Assembly: GCA_021014945.1 (NCBI GenBank)
Contig: MU266344.1
Location: 124,001-188,000, forward strand
DNA length: 64,000 nt
Direction of reading: 5' to 3'
From: Leucogyrophana mollusca
Lineage: Eukaryota > Basidiomycota > Agaricomycetes > Boletales
Part shown: piece by piece, positions 47,455 to 57,194 of the stretch
How the letters are laid out: each line of letters starts with the position of its first letter
How positions within the stretch are numbered: position 1 is the stretch's first letter
The notes under the pieces: generated by a model
Told to the model about the DNA's origin: nothing
The model's input: the letters and a program-made list of their open reading frames with translations, nothing else
Databases searched by the model: none
Position numbers and translations under genes: made by a program

Positions 47455-48670
47455 ACGCACTGCAAATTTAACCATCGCGCCCATCCTGTTTTCATTGGAG
47501 GCACCGTGACGTTCAAGCTGAAATTGAGGCGTGTCAACTTGCTAACTTTACCACTCCTCGATCGCAGGGCTAAATAACGAATTTGACTTCACCCAAGCCA
47601 ATTGCTAGGGTGCAGACATCCTCTCGCCCTCATTATCCATGCCAAACCTTGTGATCAGTAAGCAGTGCTCTTTCACATGCTACCCAGACTTTGCCCAGGC
47701 TGTCATCGTGACAGCTCTCGTTTTAGTGACCATACCGTGCTACCATGACATGACTATTGGGGACTTGCCTTGCCTGGTAGATACAGGTTCCGCCGAGGAG
47801 CTTGAGCTTTGTCCGACCGCGGTTTGGTGTAAGGTCGCCTGTGCGCACTCCCGCCACCAGTAACCATGCACCCACCCTCGGTGCTGGAGTGGGTCGGGGT
47901 GTTTCGGTCGAGGACCAGCATACCAGGTCAGTTCACCTCCGTTGCTAGAAACATGTATGGACATTTGTTTGTTGACGGAGAGCGATTCGCTAGCATGAGG
48001 ACCGCATATCCCGGCAGCCAGAGGCAAAAAGACGAGGTTAATTATTCTTTATGCAGTCGGCCATACCCCGAGGATCCAATATCCTTGGCACTAGCGGAGG
48101 CCGCGTGTTTACCCCACCTGCCAGTGAGTGACTTGAAAATGTACCTCAACCCTTTCAACTCGACGTCACGACGCTCCCGCAGCAGCACCCCCTCGTACAA
48201 CTCGTGATATTACCCCCTGTCATTCTGGGTGGAAACGGTCCATTGAACAGAGAACTGCTGACCCCCTTATTGGGGCTGGACAGCTTTTCGACACAGCCGC
48301 GGGCTCGTCCGGTCCCTGACATGGTGGTGCACCCAAGGCGTTTTGAGCCCTTTATGTTTCGCAATACTCACTGCCTCCCAGTTACATCACAAAATGAGCT
48401 TGAATTTCTCTGGGCACGGCAATGCGAGTTACAGGCACCCAGGATGTCAGAGCATGCCAGTGGTATGTTAGGTTAGTACCTAATATCAGGATCGGAAAGG
48501 CGCTGGCGGGTTGAATTGTCGTCTGGCGATCACGAGGTGAATGCGAGCTGGTGTCCTTGGTCGGAACTGATCTCCGGCGCCCTATAAGACAAGGACCTCC
48601 CGTCTTGATATCTCACCATTGTATATCTGAATATCCCCCTTCGTCATACCTCAACACTTGAATTGGAACT

Positions 48671-49201
48671 ATGATGTCCACGATATCCTTCCTTAACCTC
48701 CTTTTCGCGCTGTCGCTTGCTATCTCTGTCAGCGCCAAGTGCAAGTCCTTCGGACTGCAAGGCCAGCGAGTCTGGGAGATGAGGGTCTTTGGGGAGAAGG
48801 ACTGTGGTACTAGCCTTGGCCACGAGTACTTCTGGGCCGATGCCTGGGGCTTCCATACTACCGGGTGCTTCGCGATAAACGTTAGCCTCAAGGGAATCAA
48901 CGACGTCAAGTCACTCGCCTTCCAAAACTCGGGAGCCTACAGCGTAAAGCTCTACGATAGTAAGATATTTTGTCAGTATTCATGGACGTGCTCATCCACT
49001 GACATTGCGCGTGATCTGCGTTCTGCGTTAGATGACGGCTGCCGTGGCGATCCCTTTGGTAAGAGTGGCCGCGGCGGTCTCGTCTGTACTGGGACTAATT
49101 ATGGCCAACATCAGACCATTTCCCCAAGTCAAGCCACGGCACGGATTCTTGGTTATTCCCTGACATTGATGGAGGGCCGGACGGATATGAAGGATTTGTA
49201 G
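48671..49201 (+). CDS. Small secreted cysteine-containing protein, function unknown
   Basis: A single open frame of 176 aa starts MMSTISFLNLLFALSLAISV, a signal peptide with cleavage expected after ~SVSA. The mature part (~155 aa) has seven Cys residues (KCKSF, KDCGTS, TGCFAI, FCQYSWTC, DGCRGD, LVCTG) and no internal repeat or known domain. It has no visible intron, unusual for this window. TATAAG at ~48580 and a pyrimidine-rich leader precede the ATG. Small secreted cysteine proteins in such fungi can be effectors, antimicrobial peptides or wall proteins; nothing here decides between them. It sits in the centre of the inverted duplication. Confidence 0.65.
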   Translation: MMSTISFLNLLFALSLAISVSAKCKSFGLQGQRVWEMRVFGEKDCGTSLGHEYFWADAWGFHTTGCFAINVSLKGINDVKSLAFQNSGAYSVKLYDSKIFCQYSWTCSSTDIARDLRSALDDGCRGDPFGKSGRGGLVCTGTNYGQHQTISPSQATARILGYSLTLMEGRTDMKDL

Positions 49202-49979
49202 CCTTCCGCGTCGACTAATCTGGCATGGGGCTTTGTTACATGGTTTGTGTAGTTCTCGTACCACTATTGCCTACTGTGCTCATTTCTTATCGGGACTCTG
49301 TATTGGTATTACAAGCTCTTGAGACTGTACAATATTTATTTATTCAGGTTCCCATTCAATTCGCCGACGGTGGTCACCAAGATTTTTGATGTACCTGACA
49401 TGTCTTGCTCGCCCGGCCTCGAGCTCGAGTACACCATGTCTTCTAGTCCACTTAGGCTGAGTCGTTGCACAAGACGGTACTCGCGGTGTCTTGGGTGCAG
49501 CTTGATTGAGTTGATCGAGCGCCGATCGTAGTTACCAAAACCGTCAAGATGTCACGGCACCGTGGCTGACTTTTCCGCCCTGCATTGGCGCTTACTAAGT
49601 TACTTAAATAACATTTGACGCGCTCGGCGCTTGTCGTGGCTCGTGCTCGAAGAAAGGTTCTTCGATGTCGAGCGGCCCGTGGCTATAAGTGCGAATCAAT
49701 ATTCTCTGCACACGAATGTTCCATCGGCGGGAATCAAAGTCAGCTGTCTCCAGCTCTCACTTCTACCCCACGTTTTACACCACGCTGCGACATGATCCTG
49801 GTTCTTCGACCTGTTCATCCCACGACCAACGGTCATGCGACGGTTGACCGCCAATCCCCACTTCGTGAATCGGTTACCCGTCTCCGGATGTCGCACTCTG
49901 ACCATGGCGAAGATTTGGAATAAAAGGCAATGGTCCGAGATTCTAAGCATCGATCCTGGCGTCCGACGCCTTTTCTGTC
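49202..49979. other. Intergenic region
   Basis: About 780 bp without a supported gene. A 102-codon frame (49615-49923) overlaps another on the opposite strand and lacks motifs. The 3' part is the likely promoter of the beta-propeller gene. Confidence 0.35.
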
Positions 49980-51491
49980 ATGATATCAAGTTTCGCTTTC
50001 GTTCTTGCCGCCATCACTGCTCGCGCAGTTGCCACAAGCAATAGCGATGACATAGCGATCCCTCCAGGAGCAGTGGTATGCCCGAGTCTCATCGGGCCGC
50101 ACTTATATCTCAAATATTTATCCTGCAGTACATCGACCCTCTCACGTATGATGTTCTCGGGCCCAACAGCACCTGGTATGCCGCTCGCAATACCTCGTCT
50201 AGCACGGTTGGCTTCAACCCCACGAACTCCACACCACCGTTCATCCAAGTCTTCGATCCCTCGTTCCTCTCCATCCTGGGGCCTTCCCCAACATTCCGCC
50301 TTATTGCGTCGAACCCCGGCTTTGCATTCGCACACGAAGCTCCCATATACGACGCAGGCAACAACTTGCTGTTTTTCTCCAGCAATGATGGAGGACCGCT
50401 AGGGTATAACGGATGGTATAATAACAGCGTCGTTAGTTATCTCAATATGACGGAGGTGGACGAGGCAATCACGGCTGCTGGTACTGGAGCGGACGTTAAC
50501 GTCCAGATCACGACTGTGAGTTTTGATCTTAACCCGTGAAATTGTTAGACGTACTAACGAGAAACGATTATAACCACAGCTCAATCTTTCCGATACAGTG
50601 CAAATGGTAAACGGAGGAACTGGCCTCTACAAAGGTAACCTCCTTTTCGTCACCTCAGGACGCGCACTTCTCCCACCCTCAATCGTCCTCGTGAACCCAA
50701 ACCCGCCATACAACACCACCGTCCTCCTCGACAACTTCTTCGGTCGGCAATTCAACTCGCTAAATGACGTCAAAATCCTTCCTGGGACGGACATCATTTT
50801 CTTCACCGACCCTACGTGTGTTCCTTTACCAGCAATCCTGCGTCAACTGTACTCAACGTGCACTACTTCGATCCACATAGATACGGCTACATTAACAAAT
50901 TCCGCCCCGAGCCAATGATGCCTTCCCAGGTGTACCGATTCGATCCTTCGACTGGTCAAGTCCGCGTAATTGCAGACCAGTTTACAGAACCGAACGGCGT
51001 GGCGTTCACACCTGACGGGAGGACCGCGTTTGTGTAAGTCACCAGCCACTTCCATCACACCCTACACGGCTCTGCTCAACAGCACGACTCATCTAGGACT
51101 GACACGGGTGGAGGAACGATTACTTCAACAATGTAAGTGTCCTTCAGTTTCAGTACCTCTCTGCATACCCAATACCGACTCCTCTACCCCATCCAGCTAT
51201 CAATTTGACGTAGACCCGGCCACCCAGTCATTCACCAACCGCCGAGTCTTTGCCTACGCGGACTCCGGCGCCCCTGATGGGATCCAACTTGACACGATGG
51301 GCAACGTCTACGCGGGCTGTGGCGAGGGCACGCACGTGTGGAACCCTGAGGGAACGCTTATTGGGAAGTTTTATTTGAATAGCACGACTGCAGAGATGAT
51401 GTTCACGCAATCGGGGCTTGTGATTTTAGACGAGGAGAGGATGTATTTGGTGGATATTGTGGCGAGAGGAATGAATCTGGGAACGCTTTAG
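49980..51491 (+). CDS. Secreted SMP-30/gluconolactonase-like beta-propeller protein
   Basis: Six exons: 49980-50075, 50129-50515, 50580-50815, 50881-51033, 51097-51132 and 51197-51491; 400 aa in frame. A signal peptide (MISSFAFVLAAITARAVA) is followed by a six-bladed beta-propeller of the SMP-30/lactonase type. Recognisable segments are FAHEAPIYDAGNNLLFFSS, FNSLNDVKILPGTDIIFFTD (the Asn-Asp metal-site region), QVYRFDPSTGQVRVIADQF, EPNGVAFTPDGRTAFVTDTG and PDGIQLDTMGNVYAGCGEG. Family members are Ca2+- or Zn2+-dependent lactonases or organophosphate-type esterases. The substrate is unknown. Several Asn-X-Ser/Thr sites support secretion. The 36-nt exon 5 is needed to join AFVTDTG to YQFDVD. Confidence 0.85.
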
Positions 51492-52544
51492 AGGGCAGAC
51501 TACAAATGGTTTGGTCTACGTACGCCTGTGCTACCTCCTCTACTCACTAAATTTTCTTCGAGCGTTGTGTTCGCTCTCTGCATCTGGGACTGTTGATCGT
51601 AGGCGTCATTTCTTGGGCTCAAGTTTTCCCGGGAGACCTGCTCTCTTGTGACTGGGACAATATCCAGTAGCAAGAGGCTCCCCTCACCATCTCGCTCCTA
51701 TGAAGATTCAGTATTGGTGCTCCGGAACCTCAAAATTGCAGGTAAGTACCAGTCGGGATTGTTGAAGCCACATTTCTCGACTCTCTGCCACAACCAACAA
51801 TCATGAATTCCTCTCCGACTCGTGGCCACGCAATCTCTCCTGTCGGCTTTTCAATGCTATCCTGCTTGGGCAGGTCGAGCGATCTCTCGCAGTAAGTATC
51901 GCACCTAACTGTACCGTATTGACGTTTCTGGAGTCCATCATTCATGGAATGGTGCTTCTTCATCACTGTCGCAGCCGACTTCGATTGGGCCGCCTGAACT
52001 AGTATCCATCACGGCGCCCGGCAGATTCCTGGTACGTTGATCCTCAACATCAGGTAGCTACCAAACCCTTGGGAAATCAGGCCAGTATGAATGGTTTTTT
52101 GATGCAGATTCCAGTTGATCTGGTTAGCTTAGCAATGCTAAGGGAGGTCCTTTTTATAGCACACGCTCGGGTCGGTCTACTCCCGTCTATTCTCGACCAT
52201 GATGTGATTGCGCGGCAAACTAGCTCAGGCAGTAATTGAAGAGATATAATGTACTCTGAGGAGTGCATGGGGAGTCGAGGCTTGTTTTGAACTTGTTTAA
52301 TCTCTCTCGACCACAGCCACCCCAAACGGGGACGATGATTGGTACGCTCAGCACTCACGTCCGGTTACGTTGACTCCCAGCAGCGCTGGCCTATACTAGG
52401 TAGTATTCTGATTATTCGAACTTTAGAACTGTGGGCACATGCCACTTCATCGAGCACAGCCTATGAGGTTTATAAAAACAGTGGATGGTGGACATCCTCG
52501 TGGAACACCTTCCTGCGTGCATTCTCCCCAACCATTCTTCAATC
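51492..52544. repeat. Right-arm flank of the inverted duplication
   Basis: From about 51730 on, the sequence matches the flank at 45263-46065 in inverted orientation: CATTCATGGAATGGTGCTTCTTC, the GCAGCCGACTTCGATTGGGC stretch and ACGGGGACGATGATTGGTAC. It ends in the promoter of the DUF6533 gene at 52545. No separate gene is supported. Confidence 0.65.
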
Positions 52545-54223
52545 ATGGAGTCGGATCTTAAATCTGCTGGGGTCGACAAGGAACTAATGAAAGTAAGCTG
52601 TCCTCGATGACTAGGTCGTTAGAACTCGAGAGTTAATATTCCGTTCGAACAGTATCTCGGAGGTATGGCCTCTCACCTTTTATCATATGTATTCTGGAAC
52701 CGTTTCCAACTTTGCAAAGCTATCGCAGTGACCATTCTCGTAAGTATCATTGTCCTGATCGAACTTTGTAGATCCTGACGACAAACAGATCTACGACTAC
52801 GTCTTGACGTTAGACCTTGAACTCAGATTTGTTTGGAGTGGGCCGTGGAGCGCAATGAAGGGCCTTTATCTCTTTACGAAATACTTACCGTTCATCGACG
52901 TTACCCTTATGGTGATTTATCGTGAGTGGATTTGGCTCCACTTGTTGATCAGTTTAAGATTTCTGTCTACATTTTAGGGGACTTGCTGCCGGAGCCGAGC
53001 GATGCAGCGTGCCATTTTGTAATATCTTGTTCTTCTTGTAAGTCCCTGATAAACCCTTCTCGGTGGTCTAAGATGATGTGTACCTGTGTTCAGACATGTA
53101 CCCGATTGGTGTGTCTGTCGCAGAAAGTAAGGATTTGGGCATTACTCTGTTCACTGGTCTGACCTCCGAAAGTTATCATCATGGTCAGAACTTGGGCCAT
53201 CTGGGGAAGGGGCCGCAGATTGGCCATCACTTTCACTGTTGTGGGAGTCGCAAGTTTCACTTCTGTGACCTATTTCATTGCAATGTATGTGAAATCACTG
53301 GCTTGTGAGTGCGGTATTCTGCCAGTGGTTTCTTGTTTGACGCTAATGCGCATATACTCTTGCGCTATCATCTGCCACCCAGTCGTCTCTGTGGTCCGTG
53401 ACTCGGTGCTCAGCGGTTGCATCGCCACAAGCACAAAAAACGACATTCTTCTGATGCCCTGGTCCTTATTTCTGGGCATTGAGTCGTGTAAGTAATTGGT
53501 TATCTGTGCCACGACCCGCACCTCGTCCAATTCAACCTCAAATCGCGCAGTGTTACTACTTATGATGATGGTCCATGCATACCCTGTTGGCAAGTGTCTG
53601 CTATGTTATCTTGCGGTATCTGAAGCGCTTATTTGAAGCGAATAGTCAAGCAGAACCGAGAAATTACTATGACAGCGCTGTATAGGGTTCTTCTGCGAGA
53701 TGGTCGGTCAAGTTATTTGAGACTGTCCAATTACCCAGCTGAATCTTCAACAGGAATCGCATACTATGTGGTTTTATTTGGTAAGGGTTGATTCTTCACA
53801 GAATATCAAAACTTACTAGAAACCCACAACAGCTCTCTCAGTCGTGAACCTCGGTTTCATCGCCGGCTCAACGTCAACGGTTAGTTCGTCTCCGATCGCG
53901 TTCCTGGAGACACGATCTCTTACCGTCTCCGACAGGAAGTCTTCTCTACGTCTTTTATAATGTAGGCACCTCGTCTGTTTTTCAGTGTTCCCCGCTAGAG
54001 CTTATATTCAACCAGCCCCACGCGAGTGCTTCACGCTGTCTTCGCCACCCGCATCGTTCTGCATCTCCGCGAGACTGGCTCTGAAGTGGGTGAAGGAGAC
54101 GCATTCACCCAATCGACACCCATAGTGTTTGCCCCTAGGGCTACTCAGCTGAGACAGTTCTGGGATAACAATGGTCGTTATTGCGATGGGGTGGGGGTGG
54201 CAATGCCTGTTGAGGGGCGGTAG
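52545..54223 (+). CDS. DUF6533 multi-pass membrane protein, right copy (apparently intact)
   Basis: Thirteen small exons: 52545-52592, 52653-52739, 52789-52921, 52978-53037, 53094-53126, 53173-53304, 53383-53487, 53551-53589, 53646-53702, 53754-53780, 53833-53879, 53936-53961 and 54001-54223. They sum to 338 aa in frame. IYDYVLTLDLELRFVWSGP followed by KGLYLFTKYLPFID is the classic DUF6533 signature. Later come IIIMVRTWAIWGRGRRLAIT, VSVVRDSVLSGC, a VKQNREITMTALYRVLLRDG loop, IAYYVVLF and the STSPTRVLHAVFATRIVLHL helix before a polar tail. It should be a seven-helix-type membrane protein of unknown function. Intron 8 (53590) begins GC where the left copy has GT. Because it has 13 exons, single boundaries could be off. 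Confidence 0.7.
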
Positions 54224-54935
54224 CAGATTGCAATCACTCCAAGTGAGATATCGATCAGATGGTGTCCTGAATCTCAAAAGAACTTTCGAGCTGTTATGTG
54301 ACGCTGACGAATGGCCTCCGCCATCGGCTTAAGAGCTTTAGAATGCAACCGCAGGTCAATAAAGCAACGGTGCAAGCCCAAGCGGTACACCTCACCAGCA
54401 AGCACCACGCTGCATTGTACCTGGTTCTCATACTTGGGTCACGGACGACCGGCCTGCTGGGTCCCCAGAGTTGAACCAAGTCGCGCACAGTTCTTCCTGG
54501 ACAGCGCCCTCCCTGGTCCTGAGTTCCTCCGCACGAAGCCTGATCACCGGGCGGGGGCTGGAAAACAGCACGTTGCCCACGATCTCGATCTCAAGCCGCT
54601 CGGGCTGCACAGGGGGGAGTTTGGGTAGTGATTATATTCGGGGATGGTGAGCGCTTGCCACGCCGCGTAGCTGATCAGTTCGGAACACCCAACAAGCGCT
54701 GTGCAAGGGAGGAGAGGGTACCGACGCAACGCGGAAAGTGGAGTTGGTCTGCAGTTGGGAGGGCCACCAAAGGGCTCACCAACCATGCTCCGTCCATCTC
54801 TTGGTTTCGAGGATGTATCTTGAGAGCGCGAATATGAACAGCACTGATGGCCACCGCGGGTATTAACCTGACTTCAGACTCATCCACATCGATTGCCCGA
54901 CCGCCAAAAGTTGGAGAATTTTAGCTGGGCCAGGG
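54224..54935. other. Intergenic region
   Basis: No secure gene. A 60-codon minus frame (54610-54428) encodes a protein-like RLRAEELRTREGAVQEE stretch, but no exon partner or family could be found. The region ends where the kilobase repeat begins. Confidence 0.3.
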
Positions 54936-55990
54936 CCCGTGACCACCGACGAGAATGGAGGGGGATGTAGTGGTTTCTGTTGCAAGGGCAAGGTAGGTGA
55001 ATTGTAGAACAATAACGAGACGATATTGAATATCGGACAGACACGGTGCAAAGAGTGGAGGAGCTGGATTTCATGCAGCAGCTGACCGACGTTTTTCAGG
55101 ACCTTGAAGGCCCGAAACAAACATCGGTGGCAAAGGTCGCGAGAATATTAGATAGCTACCATCAATGTAGACATACTCCCCTGCCTTCTAATCTAGCCGC
55201 AGCGGATATGAAGTGCTCCCACGATCGTCATCATGGAGGCGCTTCATGGCCGCGCGGCCTTCACAAGGGACGAATGTTCTTCGTGCGCTGCGGGGGGTTG
55301 TGCGCCACCCGTTCGAACAACGGTCCTCGGGAAAAAAGGGGAATACCCGGACGAGGTTTGCATCTTGTTGTTATAATTGAACTTCGACAGTACCAGTGCT
55401 GCGAATTTGGGAACTCGGGAGCGCCTTGAGTTCGGGGCGCATGCATGCACTCCGCTGAGGCGTGTAGTGACGATACGTAGTTGTAGCTTCCCAGCGGCAG
55501 CTTGCGCGCCGGATGCCAGCGCGACAAAAGATCATTTATGATCAGTTTAAGCTACCCAGCAGTCGAACGCAGGGACGAAACTCGGTGCATTGAGGCATCC
55601 GCGTGCTGAGCGGGGGTGCGATCCGATGGAAGGCTTGTGAGGGGTTGGAATGTGGGGTATCCGGTGACAACGAGGATGGGCGGCTCACGAGGTGGGAAGA
55701 AGACGATGATCTCCCAGCGCAGCTTGTTAAAGTTGTTTCTCCGCCTGGGACGTGGAAGAGCGGAAGGTAGTTAGCTGGTCTATGTCAGCTCGAACTTGAG
55801 CTCAATGGATCGGACCAGCTCGCTGGGTAGTCACCAGAGCGGCATCGAACCCTAGAATGTCCTTGATAGCAAGCTGAAATGTCGATGCTGCGCTGGGAGT
55901 TTGGGTGTGCTGGGTCGTCGACGGGCGCTGGGGTGTCGAAGGGGTACCAAGATGTCAAAGACGTACTGGGACGTGGATGGAATCTTTCTG
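54936..55990. repeat. Kilobase repeat, copy R1
   Basis: This is the first of three copies of a ~1 kb noncoding repeat. Signature strings shared with R2 and R3 are GTGGTTTCTGTTGCAAGGGC, TCTAATCTAGCCGCAGCGGA, the TGAAGTGCTCCCACGATCGT stretch, CCAGTGCTGCGAATTTGGG, AGCTCGCTGGGTAG and CATCGAACCCTAGAATGTCC. Frames inside are short and disagree between copies, so it is not a gene. It may be a nonautonomous transposon, an LTR-like fragment or part of a subtelomeric repeat. Confidence 0.75.
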
Positions 55991-57194
55991 TTGTGTTCCG
56001 CGATGTGCTGAACTCAATCGCTTAGTCGGCTGCGGCAATTGTCAGGTCGGAGTGACTCACGTTGAAAGCGCTTTTGGCACTGTTGGTGGTGGCCCTTTGC
56101 AAAGTCACATCTGCAGGGTTATCGAAGGGCTCTGCGGTGTCTTTTTCGTAAGGGCGTGCTTGAATTCTCAGCTCCTCCGCTCTTACCTTCTGCTGATCGA
56201 GCCTCGCTCAAATAGTCATGCAAGTAAGTATCTGGACAAAGTAACCCATCAGTGCGGGTCACTGATTGAGCATTGGCGATCTGTCCCGCTTTATTCTGTC
56301 ACGGTGATCGCCGTTGGGGGACTATGTATGTAACTGGGATGTTCTCATCGAGTCCCACGACATGCTGTGGTGGCAGATGAGTCATAACATGCACCTTTCC
56401 GGGGGGATCAACTCGACTTCGAGCCACTCACACCAAGGACCAGGCTGGTGATCCATACATGCACGCGAAATCCACAGGTATAACCTATTTGCCTCCCCCT
56501 CGCTGTGACGAATTTCAGCTCGATTGTATTCATCACTTCTTCGCCACTGCTTTCAAGACCTGTTTATTGTAGCCACGTTGGTGCGTTTGATGGGCACAGG
56601 GTTATGTTGCAAATTTTGGCCATAGCTCGCGGACTTCCCTGGTGGCAAATGAAATCGAGAACTTGTCCTCGTGGGGATAGCTGTGGTACATTCTATGGAG
56701 ATCACGGTGTTCTATCAGGCACGCTGAAACATGAGCGAGCGGTTTGACTTCATCGCAGGGCGCGGGTCTGCCTTCCTCCCAGCTCATCTCACTTTGGTTC
56801 GACTTCCGTTTAATTCAAGGTGAGGTACCCTCAGTAGATTCGAATTCCGGAGAAGATTGACGTGCGTCGGGATTACAGGAAAACTCAGACAGTCACTTCA
56901 GAACCGGTGAACATTTTGCGACGCTTGCCATAGTCCGGTGGAGATTGCGCAGTGTCACAAGTTCACAACCATCACAATCAGATTCATGTCGTGGACGACG
57001 GGAGAACGTCGCTGCGCTACCAAATAACGGTCTGCAGGCTGCTTTCCGCAAAGACGATCCCAGGACTGCGCAATGATCCTGCCTGCCTTCACTTCTTACT
57101 GATCGACATTTCATCATGTGGTCTCTGGGATATATAATTGGGATCTCGCCCTCTGGAAACCATCTCCCTCTCTCTGGGCAAGAACGTAGTCATA
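55991..57194. other. Intergenic region upstream of the CorA-like gene
   Basis: No supported gene. Frames at 56505-56747 and 56893-57117 lack motifs. A TATATAAT at about 57130, 65 bp before the ATG at 57195, is a plausible TATA element. Confidence 0.35.

Larger units (their letters stand above)
46066..48670. other. Accessory region with small inverted-repeat elements
   Basis: Apart from the two small elements listed separately, there is no secure gene. Frames at 47639-47863, 47866-48207 and 48204-48476 follow one another in different frames. The first contains LPCLVDTGSAEELEL, which has the DTGS core seen in aspartic proteases, but too little surrounds it to call. A TATAAG at about 48580 sits ~90 bp before the next gene. 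Confidence 0.3.
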
